Source of the DNA: Shewanella sp. ANA-3
GTDB lineage: Bacteria; Pseudomonadota; Gammaproteobacteria; Enterobacterales; Shewanellaceae
Length of the DNA stretch: 64,000 bases
Direction of reading: 5' to 3'
Assembly: GCF_000203935.1 (NCBI RefSeq)
Contig: NC_008577.1
Location: forward strand, 1,426,001 to 1,490,000
Positions 49,106 through 57,052 of this stretch are shown piece after piece (within the stretch, counting starts at the first letter, position 1; each line of letters opens with the position of its first letter). The notes below the pieces were generated by a model that saw nothing but the letters and a program-made list of their open reading frames with translations, had not been told where the DNA came from and ran no database searches. The position numbers and the translations under genes were made by a program.

Positions 49106-49392
49106 TCCTTTTTACCCTCAACGATCGCATCCAATTCACGCTGGACTTGATCCAGCAACTGGCTAGTTTTGTGCTGGTCGTTCTCTGTATAAGCCAGCGT
49201 TAGTAACGTAAGCGGATGCACCTCCATCACCTCGCACAGCTCGGCCAGCTTGCTGAGGGTCGGGCTTTTCAGGTCGCGCTCCAAGGTACTCATGTAGGTG
49301 CGGCTCGACACGTCGGAAAACGCTTCTTGGCTCAAGCCACGCGCTTTCCTGACTGCTTTCAACGCCCTCGCCAATGAGTATTCTGCTGCCAC
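49102..49392 (-). CDS. XRE-family regulator leading the CBASS operon
   Basis: 96 residues from GTG 49392. The HTH is 'ALKAVRKARGLSQEAFSDVS' followed by 'SRTYMSTLERDLKSPTLSKL' (about 10-60), with a short C-terminal helix. It is first in the minus-strand operon, and the phospholipase start overlaps its stop. A repeated CTATAG element overlaps the promoters upstream, so autoregulation is likely. An associated regulator is uncommon in short CBASS loci, though it suits a toxic effector on a mobile element. Confidence 0.82.
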   Translation of the reverse strand: MAAEYSLARALKAVRKARGLSQEAFSDVSSRTYMSTLERDLKSPTLSKLAELCEVMEVHPLTLLTLAYTENDQHKTSQLLDQVQRELDAIVEGKKE

Positions 49393-49428
49393 CTATGGTT
49401 TCCTCTTAAAAACCAAGATGACAACCTA

Positions 49429-49463
49429 TTGCGTCCTATAGGGCTACAATCTATAGTGTTCAT
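49429..49463. promoter_or_regulatory. Overlapping divergent promoters with duplicated CTATAG
   Basis: On the plus strand TTGCGT (49429-49434), a 17-base spacer and TATAGT (49452-49457) form a promoter toward DUF2958. On the minus strand ATGAAC (49463-49458), a 17-base spacer and TATAGG (49440-49435) point to the CBASS operon. The self-complementary CTATAG occurs at 49436-49441 and 49451-49456, over both -10 boxes, a natural operator for the HTH protein. The rest of the 285-base gap up to 49677 shows nothing else. Confidence 0.5.
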
Positions 49464-49677
49464 TTGGTGATAATCCCCCGTTTCGTGCTTTTACAGAAAT
49501 CCGCTTTTGCGGATCTCGCCAAATTCGAGGAGTCGTATTTGTGCCTTTCCAGACTTACTCCAATGCGCCTTCACGCTTCTACGCTTCGGCTGATTCGTGG
49601 GGTTGCGCTTTTGAGTTTTCACGTACAAATGGTGACGCGGTTTGGTGGTTCTGTTCTTTTGGGGAAGGCGTGCGACC

Positions 49678-50007
49678 ATGACTCTGCTCATCACTGACGC
49701 GGAGCGTGCACAATTGATCACCAACGGCGACTCCCTGGACCCAATACCAGTGGTGCGCCTGTTCACCCCGGATGCGCACGCTACCTGGCTGTTGGCCTCG
49801 CTCGATCCTGCTGACGGGGACACAGCCCACGGCCTGATCGACCTGGGGATCGGGATGCCTGAGTTGGGAGCGGTGAAGCTGTCTGATCTGGCGTCCATGG
49901 TTGGGCCGCACCGGCAGCCCGTGATGCGCGATCGCTACTTCCAGCCGGTGCGCCGGCTGTCGGAATACCTGCGGCTAGCTGAGGAGAACGGCTCGATCAT
50001 CGACTGA
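49678..50007 (+). CDS. DUF2958 protein (ICE backbone)
   Basis: 109 residues from ATG 49678. It matches the DUF2958 pattern: 'LITDAERAQLITNG', 'DPIPVVRLFTPDAHATWLL', 'GLIDLGIGMPELGAVKLSDLAS' and 'RDRYFQPVRRLSEYL'. The family is widespread on conjugative elements and has no known function. It is divergent from the CBASS operon and shares its promoter region. Confidence 0.88.
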   Translation: MTLLITDAERAQLITNGDSLDPIPVVRLFTPDAHATWLLASLDPADGDTAHGLIDLGIGMPELGAVKLSDLASMVGPHRQPVMRDRYFQPVRRLSEYLRLAEENGSIID

Positions 50008-50329
50008 ACAATCAGAGACAACGCCAGCGCATTGTGTCTTTTTGGGTCTGGCCTCAGACCGGTTGGGTCTCAATGGCCGACCTTGCATCGAAATGGTGCG
50101 CACCTGATCGAAACGGTCATGATGTCTGGCGCGGCTTTTGGCAGGCTGGCCGATGCGGCACGCCATTTTGGGGCTAGCCGTCGTCGCATTTGGAGGAAGT
50201 CTGCAACGCCTTGGAGACAGTCGTCCCTGATACTATTAGTTTATCGCTTTATCTATGACGTTTCGATGATCGCTCCATAGCACGAGTATCCGCCGTGGCG
50301 ACGTACCTCAAGCCGAGGGAGGTTGCGCC
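50008..50329. other. Gap between DUF2958 and DUF2285 genes
   Basis: 322 bases with no gene I can support; the best frame (50032-50280) lacks a ribosome site and any family features. A stem GGTCTG-GCCT-CAGACC lies near 50044-50059 without a U-tract. The last bases carry GAGGGAGG, the ribosome site of the next gene. Confidence 0.5.
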
Positions 50330-51127
50330 ATGGCTGATCGCAGCTCTGAGTATTGGTATCCAGCGGCGGCCTATCTCTATGCTCTGCACTTAGATGGCCC
50401 CGCGCTGGCGTGGGAATACCTGCGCCGTCATCCTGACTATCGCCAAGACTGGCTACGCTGTCGGCGCCGATCGGACGCGGCGCTGCGCTGGGGCTTACGC
50501 CTGCTGGAAAACCCGGCGCTGGATGCGCGCGACGCGCATCCAGCCTGGTTTCCCGATCACGATGCAGTGCTCCAACTCTATCCAGATGTCGACCCGCCGC
50601 TCGATACGGAAGTCTTCACGCTTTGGCGCCTTCCGGGCCACAAGCACCTGATTCATGATGGGAGGCGATTGATACTGGTGGCCCGCTGGCCGGGTGCCTG
50701 TCTGCGCTTCGCTTTGGCGCCCGACCTGGCCGATGGCATGGCTTACGCCTATGCCATTCGAGCATCCGGCATGTCCCGCGCACGCTGCCAGGCGTTGTCG
50801 GCCTCGCTGAGTAAGCTGGCAACCGTCACCGGCATCCCTCCTGTCGCGCTGACGGGGCCTCGGCCATCTCTGGCGCCTCTGTTGGAACTACACACCTTGC
50901 AGGCACTCGACGCGACCTTGGCGGGCGCGTCATTGCGTGAAGTAGCCGAAGGGCTGTTCGGGGTCGATGCCGTCGCCGATGACTGGCATGCCGACAGCGC
51001 CTTGCGCGCCCGCGTGCGCCGGTTGGTTCGCCGGGGTAATGCGCTGATGCGCGGCGGCTATCGCCGCTTGGTGCAACTTCCTCCCGTTGAGCAGGGACGC
51101 GCTGCGGTTACCGCAAAACGTCCCTGA
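50330..51127 (+). CDS. DUF2285 (DUF6499) protein, ICE backbone
   Basis: 265 residues with ribosome site GGGAGG. The N-terminus 'SSEYWYPAAAYLYALHLDGPALAWEYLRR' is typical of the DUF6499 part, and the C-terminal half is DUF2285 ('LHTLQALDATLAGASLREVAEGLFG'), ending in a basic helix. It is a standard Tn4371 gene lying before alpA/repA. Its role is unknown; DNA binding is plausible from the basic C-terminus. Confidence 0.87.
   Translation: MADRSSEYWYPAAAYLYALHLDGPALAWEYLRRHPDYRQDWLRCRRRSDAALRWGLRLLENPALDARDAHPAWFPDHDAVLQLYPDVDPPLDTEVFTLWRLPGHKHLIHDGRRLILVARWPGACLRFALAPDLADGMAYAYAIRASGMSRARCQALSASLSKLATVTGIPPVALTGPRPSLAPLLELHTLQALDATLAGASLREVAEGLFGVDAVADDWHADSALRARVRRLVRRGNALMRGGYRRLVQLPPVEQGRAAVTAKRP
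51092..51126. repeat. Long interrupted palindrome at the DUF2285 stop
   Basis: CAGGGACG (51092-51099) and CGTCCCTG (51119-51126) enclose a second palindrome, TGCGGT-T-ACCGCA (51103-51115). The outer arms overlap the last codons and stop of the gene. It could be a regulator site or mRNA end structure. Confidence 0.55.
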
Positions 51128-51160
51128 ACAAGAGCCCCATGTTTCTTGAGACTGCCTCCA

Positions 51161-51189
51161 TCCGGCCGCGCTGTGTGGCCGGACGTTTT
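51161..51189 (+). terminator. Hairpin ahead of the AlpA-like gene (possible attenuator)
   Basis: TCCGGCC (51161-51167) and GGCCGGA (51177-51183) are followed by CGTTTTC. It lies 15 bases before the GGAGG of the next gene. Partial termination would separate DUF2285 from the replication genes. Confidence 0.5.
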
Positions 51190-51210
51190 CAACCGATGGA
51201 GGTACATCCC

Positions 51211-51495
51211 ATGCGACCCGCTCCTTTACGACCTGCCGCCGTTACTGCCGCTGCGCCCTCGCAGCCACAACGCTACCTAACCAACGACGAAGCCGCCGAA
51301 TATCTACGCCTGTCGCCGCGTACGCTGGAAAAGCAGCGCGTGATCGGCGGCGGGCCGAAGTTCCGCAAGTTCGGCCGCCGTGTCATGTACGCTGTGGCCG
51401 ATCTTGATGCGTGGGCCGATGCGCGCAGCTACGAGGCCACCTCCGACCCCGAATACGCCGAACGCCACGCGGGTGACTACCGTGATGGCCGCTGA
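51211..51495 (+). CDS. AlpA/excisionase-like helix-turn-helix protein
   Basis: 94 residues from ATG 51211 with GGAGG (51199-51203). The MerR/AlpA-type HTH is 'YLTNDEAAEYLRLSPRTLEK' and the wing 'GGPKFRKFGRRVMYAVADLDAW'. Such proteins act as excisionases or transcription factors for integrated elements. It lies just upstream of repA. The frame is open to 51139, but only this start has a ribosome site. Confidence 0.88.
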   Translation: MRPAPLRPAAVTAAAPSQPQRYLTNDEAAEYLRLSPRTLEKQRVIGGGPKFRKFGRRVMYAVADLDAWADARSYEATSDPEYAERHAGDYRDGR

Positions 51496-51509
51496 TCGAC
51501 AGCTCGCCG

Positions 51510-52379
51510 GTGGCCGTCGCCATGTCCAGTCCATCGCTGCCACTCCGGCAGCGGCCAACGCAGCAGCGAGAGCAGCTCGACCTGTTCCGCGCACTGCCGG
51601 CCGAGGATATGGCACCGCGCGACGCCCAGGACTTGATGGCCTATCCGTTCTTCTCGCTGGCAAAGTCGCGGCGCACGGCGCCGATCGACTTTCGCAGCGG
51701 CAAGATCACCATTCGTGTCGAGGGCACGCAGGAACACGGCATCGCCACTATCTGGGATGCCGATATATTGATCTGGGCCGCCAGCCAGATTGTCGAAGCC
51801 CGCGATGCGGGCATCCAGCCGTCACGTCGAATGCAGGCCACGCCCTACGAGATCCTGCGCTTTATCGGGCGCGGTACGTCGCTGCGCGACTACCAGCGCC
51901 TCAAAGCCGCATTCGACCGGCTGCAATCGACCACGGTGGCCACCTCCATCCGCGAGACCACCGGGCGGCGCCTGCACCGGTTTTCCTGGATCAACGAGTG
52001 GAAAGAACTGGCCGATGCCAACGGCAAGCCGCTAGGCATCGAGCTGATCTTGCCGGACTGGTTCTATGCGGGCGTACTCGATGCTGCACTGGTATTGACC
52101 ATCGACCCGACATATTTCCGGCTCACCGGCGGTATAGAGCGCTGGCTGTACCGACTGGTACGCAAGCATGGTGGTCGGCAGGCAAACGGTTGGCAGTTCG
52201 ATGTTCCTTACCTGTATCGCAAGTCCGGCAGCTTGGCGCAGCCGCGCGATTTTGCACGCGATCTGCGCGCCCTGGTAGCCAAGCAGTCACTGCCTGGTTA
52301 CGAGCTGTCCATCGAGCGCTGGCCCGGCGAACCAGAGATTCTCGCCTTCCGGCCCGTGCCGCAAACGGCACGGGGATAA
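51510..52379 (+). CDS. repA: Replication initiator protein A (RepA, RPA family)
   Basis: 289 residues from GTG 51510 (ATG 51522 is an alternative). It reads as the plasmid RPA family: 'LMAYPFFSLAKSRRTAPIDF', 'PYEILRFIGRGTSLRDYQRLKAAFDRLQ' and 'LTGGIERWLYRLVRKHGG' are characteristic blocks. It initiates replication from adjacent iterons, which lie directly downstream here. This suggests the excised ICE circle can replicate. Confidence 0.9.
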   Translation: MAVAMSSPSLPLRQRPTQQREQLDLFRALPAEDMAPRDAQDLMAYPFFSLAKSRRTAPIDFRSGKITIRVEGTQEHGIATIWDADILIWAASQIVEARDAGIQPSRRMQATPYEILRFIGRGTSLRDYQRLKAAFDRLQSTTVATSIRETTGRRLHRFSWINEWKELADANGKPLGIELILPDWFYAGVLDAALVLTIDPTYFRLTGGIERWLYRLVRKHGGRQANGWQFDVPYLYRKSGSLAQPRDFARDLRALVAKQSLPGYELSIERWPGEPEILAFRPVPQTARG

Positions 52380-52415
52380 GTCTGGGGATGGCAGCAGAAC
52401 AAGCTGTGAACGGGC

Positions 52416-52478
52416 TCGTGCTATCGGGCGCGCTAAGACTCGTGCTATCAGGCGCACAGGTATCGTGCTATCAGCCGC
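52416..52478 (+). repeat. Three iteron-like direct repeats downstream of repA
   Basis: TCGTGCTATC-type 16-mers: TCGTGCTATCGGGCGC (52416-52431), TCGTGCTATCAGGCGC (52440-52455) and TCGTGCTATCAGCCGC (52463-52478), spaced 24 and 23 bases. They are followed by an AT-rich stretch (52490-52580). Iterons plus an AT-rich region next to repA is the layout of a theta-type origin. Confidence 0.75.
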
Positions 52479-52489
52479 GAGAATTTAGT

Positions 52490-52580
52490 CTAACAAACTG
52501 TTTTATAAATACTTTTTTAGCCCTTAACTTTGTATCTAACTTAAAAAATTATCTAACCAATAATAATAAACACTTATTGA
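52490..52580. other. AT-rich segment, candidate origin melting region
   Basis: A run strongly enriched in A and T, unlike the surrounding GC-rich ICE, with repeated TAAC/TAATAA words. It lies between the iterons and parA and fits a DNA-unwinding element of the replication origin. Confidence 0.5.
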
Positions 52581-52665
52581 AGCGGTGGATAACCGTCAAC
52601 CAGCAACGGCAAAAGCGTTTTTCAGGCTTTTCAAGGTATTGCTTTCCTGTACGGAGGGCCGCGCC

Positions 52666-53304
52666 ATGATCGTTGCTTTGCTCAACCAGAAAGGCGGCGT
52701 AGGCAAGACCACGCTCGCTACCCACATCGCCGGTGAACTCGCGCTGCGCGGTCAGAACGTCATCCTGCTGGATGCCGATCCGCAAGGATCATCACTGGAC
52801 TGGACACAGCGCCGAAGCCAGCAAGGTTTGCCCAGGCTGTTCAGTGCCGTGGGTCTCGCCCGTGAGACCTTGCATCAAGAGGCGCCAGAACTCGCCAGAA
52901 GAGCCGATCACGTCATCATCGATGGCCCGCCCCGGATTGCCGCCTTGGCACGCTCCGCACTGCTGGCGGCCGAGCGGGTACTGATCCCGGTGCAACCGAG
53001 CCCCTACGACCTATGGGCTTCTACCGAGATGATGGCGTTGATCCGCGAGGCACACATGTTCCGCCCGCAGCTAACTGCGGCCTTCGTCATCAATCGGCGC
53101 GTCAGCACCACGGTAATCGGACGTGAAGCACGACAGGCACTGGCCGGACAGCCGTTGCCCGTACTGCGCGCTGAAGTGCGCCAGCGTATCGTTTTCGCCG
53201 ACAGCGTGACCGCTGGCCGATTGGCACGCGAAACGTCGCCAAAAAGCATCGCCGCACGTGAAATCACGGCGCTGGTGGATGAACTGCTGCGGTGGCCGTT
53301 ATGA
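52666..53304 (+). CDS. parA: ParA-family partition ATPase
   Basis: 212 residues from ATG 52666 with GGAGG (52653). Deviant Walker A 'NQKGGVGKTTLATHIA' and 'LLDADPQGSSLDW' mark the ParA/MinD family. It moves or stabilises the replicating circle by ATP-dependent DNA binding. It begins a chain of ATGA overlaps running to the relaxase. Confidence 0.93.
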   Translation: MIVALLNQKGGVGKTTLATHIAGELALRGQNVILLDADPQGSSLDWTQRRSQQGLPRLFSAVGLARETLHQEAPELARRADHVIIDGPPRIAALARSALLAAERVLIPVQPSPYDLWASTEMMALIREAHMFRPQLTAAFVINRRVSTTVIGREARQALAGQPLPVLRAEVRQRIVFADSVTAGRLARETSPKSIAAREITALVDELLRWPL

Positions 53305-53552
53305 GCAAGGCGCACAGCAAACGCGTCGGCATCGGTGCGCGTCCTCCCGCCAATCCACAGGCGGAGGCATGGATTCGCCAAGGCGACGCCGACGCACTCA
53401 ACAAGGGCGATGTCTACACCGCTCGATTGACCCTCGATATCACGCCCGCCATGCGGGCGCGCATCAAGGTCTCAGCCTTCACGCAGGGCGTGACCGTGGC
53501 CGAGTTGCTGCGTGCCTTGCTGGAACGCGAGTTCCCGGAGAACCCATCATGA
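53301..53552 (+). CDS. Small partition-associated protein, probable ribbon-helix-helix
   Basis: 83 residues beginning inside the parA stop (ATGA 53301-53304). The C-terminal half 'VYTARLTLDITPAMRARIKVSAFTQGVTVAELLRALLEREF' reads like a ribbon-helix-helix DNA-binding fold; the N-terminus is basic. Small RHH proteins often act as the centromere-binding partner of short ParA proteins. That role is inferred from the fold and position. Confidence 0.7.
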   Translation: MSKAHSKRVGIGARPPANPQAEAWIRQGDADALNKGDVYTARLTLDITPAMRARIKVSAFTQGVTVAELLRALLEREFPENPS

Positions 53553-54082
53553 ACACACAACCTTCGACGGCACCAGTTGCATCGCGACCGCCGCTCGCCT
53601 CGTTCCCCGGCCAGGCCGACAGCGCACCGCTGACGCGCGTCTCGCTGGCCTATCTCGAATCCCGCTTCAAGCTTTACCTGCGCTTCGGTGAACCCGTACG
53701 CATCATTCGATTCGATCGCTGGCGGCGCGTGGCGGTGTTCCTGCCAAACGCCATATTCTGCCGCATCCGCTGGCAGGCTAATGACTACGGCACTGTGCGT
53801 TGGCAACTCATGGTGATGCAGTCTGGTCTGCCGCGAGATGCCATGCAGCGTATCCCTGGTGTGAAGCCCGGCGCGCGTCTTCTGCTGCACACGCAAGGCG
53901 ACCACAGGGTGCGCACTATGCTGGAGCGCATCGACGCTATCGAGGCACAAGGTATTGCACCGGCAACGGTGCCGCCCGCGTATTGGCGTACGCTCGCCAA
54001 TAGGCTTGCTGCGCGTTTGCCGTTGCCTGAGTACACCGCCGAGCGGCATGCCGCCTGGCTGGCCGGGAGGGCGCTGCAATGA
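53549..54082 (+). CDS. DUF2840 protein
   Basis: 177 residues, starting in an ATGA overlap with the previous gene. The conserved block 'TRVSLAYLESRFKLYLRFG' and 'VAVFLPNAIFCRIRWQANDYGT' identify the DUF2840 family of ICE and plasmid transfer clusters. The function is unknown. It is coupled on both sides. Confidence 0.88.
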   Translation: MNTQPSTAPVASRPPLASFPGQADSAPLTRVSLAYLESRFKLYLRFGEPVRIIRFDRWRRVAVFLPNAIFCRIRWQANDYGTVRWQLMVMQSGLPRDAMQRIPGVKPGARLLLHTQGDHRVRTMLERIDAIEAQGIAPATVPPAYWRTLANRLAARLPLPEYTAERHAAWLAGRALQ

Positions 54083-54666
54083 CCGCTGCTTCTACTGCTG
54101 GCCCCGCATCGCGTTCTCGCTCGCGCCTGAGCGTGCACATCTTACTGATAGTTCTTTCCGTCTGCGGCTTGGCTGCATTGGCTTGGGCGTCCTTCGTGCA
54201 GCCGTTGCCACGCCTGATCTACAACCCGTCTGACAGCGTGGCAGTAGGCTGGTATCGCCTCGATCCGCTGCACCACCCCTCCGACTCGCTATCACATAGG
54301 GCGGAAGTCGGCAGCATCGTCCTGACCACATTGCCGCCAGAAACGGCTGTGCTCGCCGCGCAGCGTGGTTACCTGCCAGACCACATTCCATTGCTGAAAC
54401 GTGTGGGTGCAGTCGCACCACAACATGTATGCATTTCGGCCGATCAGGTACGCATCGACGGTGTACCGGTGGCCGCTCTGTTGCACACCGATCGGCTTGG
54501 CCGGGAGCTGCAAGCCTGGCCGCACTGCCGACAGCTTCAACCTGGCGAACTGTTCCTGTTGAGTGTGACCAACCCGGCGTCGTTTGACAGCCGCTATTTC
54601 GGCCCGGTCAGCGTGTCCGCCGTGATCGGTATTGCGAGCCCTGTTTGGCTGGAGAAACGTCAATGA
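54079..54666 (+). CDS. traF: TraF-type S26 signal peptidase
   Basis: 195 residues. One N-terminal membrane helix ('LSVHILLIVLSVCGLAALAW'), then 'YNPSDSVAVGWYRL' with the Ser nucleophile position, and the Lys of the general base in 'PLLKRVGA'. TraF of the IncP/Tn4371 type processes and cyclises the pilin TrbC. It begins in an ATGA overlap with DUF2840. Confidence 0.9.
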   Translation: MTAASTAGPASRSRSRLSVHILLIVLSVCGLAALAWASFVQPLPRLIYNPSDSVAVGWYRLDPLHHPSDSLSHRAEVGSIVLTTLPPETAVLAAQRGYLPDHIPLLKRVGAVAPQHVCISADQVRIDGVPVAALLHTDRLGRELQAWPHCRQLQPGELFLLSVTNPASFDSRYFGPVSVSAVIGIASPVWLEKRQ

Positions 54667-55082
54667 TAGCGGCCGATTTACTGCGCTTCATTGTGCCATC
54701 GAATCTCCTCCTTGATGGCGCGTCGCCGTGCTATCGCGCGTGTAGTGCGAGCGCATCCGCGCTGCCTTCCAACGTGCAGGCGTCTTGCCTCGAACATGCC
54801 CGGCCTGTGGTCGTGGCTGTGTTCGCCGGCGCGCTGGTTGCCAGCAGCACCGCGCCCCCGGTCCGCCGCTGCCCGGAGCGACAGCGAAGGGCAAAGGCGG
54901 AAGGCAAGACAAAAGGGGGCGGCACCTGGCCGTCCGTAAAGTCAGTCTGCACGTGTGGGTGGCGCGGCACATCGCGGCGTTGCCACGGTGCCGTGAGGAG
55001 CGCGAAACCCGCACTGATGTTGATTTATCGGCGTGCTTTACGCGACGGAACACGCCACAGCTTTCTAGAGACTCAGCCATGA
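54663..55082 (+). CDS. Unrecognised 139-residue frame between traF and relaxase
   Basis: It starts in an ATGA overlap with traF (54663-54666) and ends in an ATGA overlap with the relaxase (55079-55082), so expression would be coupled. The product has a hydrophobic N-terminal patch, is rich in Ala, Arg and Cys, and resembles no family I know. In related ICEs this slot often holds a lytic transglycosylase, so this may be the eroded remains of one kept open for coupling. Composition is unusual for a real protein. Confidence 0.4.
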   Translation: MIAADLLRFIVPSNLLLDGASPCYRACSASASALPSNVQASCLEHARPVVVAVFAGALVASSTAPPVRRCPERQRRAKAEGKTKGGGTWPSVKSVCTCGWRGTSRRCHGAVRSAKPALMLIYRRALRDGTRHSFLETQP

Positions 55083-57052
55083 GTGACTACCACGATGATG
55101 ATTTTCGTATCCGTCCCAATGCGCCAAAGCACCGGGGACAGGGCTTTGTTTCCAAAGTGCTCAAGCAGACAGGCAAAGCCAGTGGGGGCAAATCCTCGGC
55201 ACGCCGTCAGACATCGGCGGGTAGCGCTGGCCAGCGGCCCGGCTCACGTTTGGGGCGTGGCCATACCGCCGCACGCTTTACGGGCTCTTCACTGACGCCG
55301 TTCTCGCGCCGTGTCACTATCAAAACCCTGCTGGTCAATCAGCGCCGGGCTAGCCCGCAGTCGCTGGGGAAGCACCTGCGCTATATCGAGCGCGACGGAG
55401 CGGGGCGTAATGGTGAGCCAGGCCGAGCCTATGGGCCGCAGATCGACGAGGCCGATCTCGACGCTTTCAAGGAACGCTGTCAGGGCGACCGGCACCATTT
55501 CCGTTTCATCCTTTCGCCCGAGGATGGAGCTGAGCTAGGTGATCTACGCACTTACACACGTCATCTGATGAGCCGGATGGAAGCTGATCTAGGCACGCAG
55601 CTGGATTGGGTGGCAGTGGATCACTGGAATACTGACAACCCACACACGCATCTGGTTGTGCGTGGGCGTGACGACACTGGCAAAGACCTCATCATCGCCG
55701 GCGACTACATCGCCCACGGCTTCCGCCATCGCGCCGCCGAACTGGCGACGGAATGGCTGGGGCGGCGCACTGAACTGGAGATCCAGCAGACCTTGCGACG
55801 CGAGGTGGAACAGGAGCGGTGGACGAGCCTGGATCGCACGCTGCAACGAGAGGCTGGCGATGACCACCGGGTGCAGATCGAACGCTTTATCGACCCGGCG
55901 TTGCAACGTCAGAGACAACTGCTCATTGGTCGCTTGCAACACTTGCAGCGCCTGGGCTTGGCGGACGAGATACAGCCCGGCACCTGGAACATTCACGCCG
56001 ATGCTGAGAAGACATTGCGTGCCCTGGGTGAACGTGGCGATATCATCCGCACCCTGCAAAGGTCCATGAGCGGCCTTTCACGAGAACTGACCGTCTTTGA
56101 ACCGGGTGAGAGCGGGCGCAGTGTCATCGGGCGTGTGGCTGGTAAAGGACTCGCCGATGAGCTGCGCGACCGGGGTTATTTGGTGATTGACGGCGTGGAT
56201 GGCAAGGCCCATTACATTTCACTCAACACCAGTGACGAGTTGACGAACTATCCCACCGGGGCCGTGGTGGAAGTGCGCTGTTCTGCTGAACTACGTTCGG
56301 CCGACCGCAACATCGCGGAACTGGCAAGCGACGGCCTGTACCGCACAGACCATCACCTAGTCATCGAACAAGGCCGAACCAAGGCTGGGCGCGACCCACA
56401 AGAAATCGTCGCAGCCCATGTTCGTCGCCTGGAAGCGTTACGTCGTGTGGGCATTGTGGAGCGCGTGGCCGAGGGGCTATGGAAGGTGCCGGGCGACCTG
56501 CCTGAGCGTGGGCGTCAGTATGATACTCAGCGTCTGGGCGGTGTGGCGGTGGAGCTGAAATCGCACCTGCCCATCGAACGTCAGGCGCGCGTGATCGGCG
56601 CTACTTGGCTTGACCAGCAACTAATCGGCGGTGGTCGAGGATTCAGTGACATAGGCTTTGGTGGAGAGGTGAAGGAAGCGTTGCAGGAACGAGCCGACTT
56701 CCTCGAAGAACAGGGGCTGGCCCATCGACGCGGGCTGGGTGTGATCCTGGCGCGCAACTTGTTGGCGACGCTGCGCAATCGGGAACTGGCACGAGCCGCG
56801 CAGGACATTGTCGCCGATACCGGCCTGGAGCATCGCCCCGTGGCCGATGGGCAGCGCGTGGCGGGGATCTACCGGCGCAACGTCATGCTTGCCAGTGGAC
56901 GCTACGCCATGCTCGATGACGGTATGGGGTTCAGCCTGGTGCCGTGGAAGCCGGTGATCGAGCAGCGGCTGGGTCAGCAGATCGCCGCGACTGTACGTGG
57001 TGGTGGGGTGTCGTGGGAGATTGGGCGGCAGAGAGGGCCAACCATCGCTTAG
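55079..57052 (+). CDS. Relaxase, VirD2-like with DUF3363
   Basis: 657 residues from ATG 55079. The N-terminal domain has the metal-binding histidine motif 'DHWNTDNPHTHLVVRG' and the upstream 'HHFRFILSPEDG', with basic, disordered sequence at 30-70. The C-terminal DUF3363 part runs from about 320. It nicks oriT and pilots the strand into the recipient. The frame is open farther upstream, but the ATGA coupling and family start support 55079. Its stop overlaps the convergent XRE gene by 4 bases. Confidence 0.92.
   Translation: MSDYHDDDFRIRPNAPKHRGQGFVSKVLKQTGKASGGKSSARRQTSAGSAGQRPGSRLGRGHTAARFTGSSLTPFSRRVTIKTLLVNQRRASPQSLGKHLRYIERDGAGRNGEPGRAYGPQIDEADLDAFKERCQGDRHHFRFILSPEDGAELGDLRTYTRHLMSRMEADLGTQLDWVAVDHWNTDNPHTHLVVRGRDDTGKDLIIAGDYIAHGFRHRAAELATEWLGRRTELEIQQTLRREVEQERWTSLDRTLQREAGDDHRVQIERFIDPALQRQRQLLIGRLQHLQRLGLADEIQPGTWNIHADAEKTLRALGERGDIIRTLQRSMSGLSRELTVFEPGESGRSVIGRVAGKGLADELRDRGYLVIDGVDGKAHYISLNTSDELTNYPTGAVVEVRCSAELRSADRNIAELASDGLYRTDHHLVIEQGRTKAGRDPQEIVAAHVRRLEALRRVGIVERVAEGLWKVPGDLPERGRQYDTQRLGGVAVELKSHLPIERQARVIGATWLDQQLIGGGRGFSDIGFGGEVKEALQERADFLEEQGLAHRRGLGVILARNLLATLRNRELARAAQDIVADTGLEHRPVADGQRVAGIYRRNVMLASGRYAMLDDGMGFSLVPWKPVIEQRLGQQIAATVRGGGVSWEIGRQRGPTIA

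Noticed and set aside
45427..49392. CBASS type II or III accessory genes (E1/E2-like Cap2, JAB Cap3, HORMA, TRIP13)
   Set aside because: None of the genes between the HTH and the helicase has these motifs. The nearby JAB protein is the ICE RadC on the opposite strand with its own terminator, so it is not a Cap3.
51380..52669. 429-codon plus-strand frame overlapping repA
   Set aside because: It is a shifted reading of repA and its flank, Arg/Pro/Ala-rich without domain features. RepA in the other frame matches a known family.
54785..55078. Long N-terminal extension of the relaxase
   Set aside because: The frame is open, but the sequence is Arg/Gly-rich without conservation, and the ATGA overlap at 55079 with a matching family start marks the real beginning.
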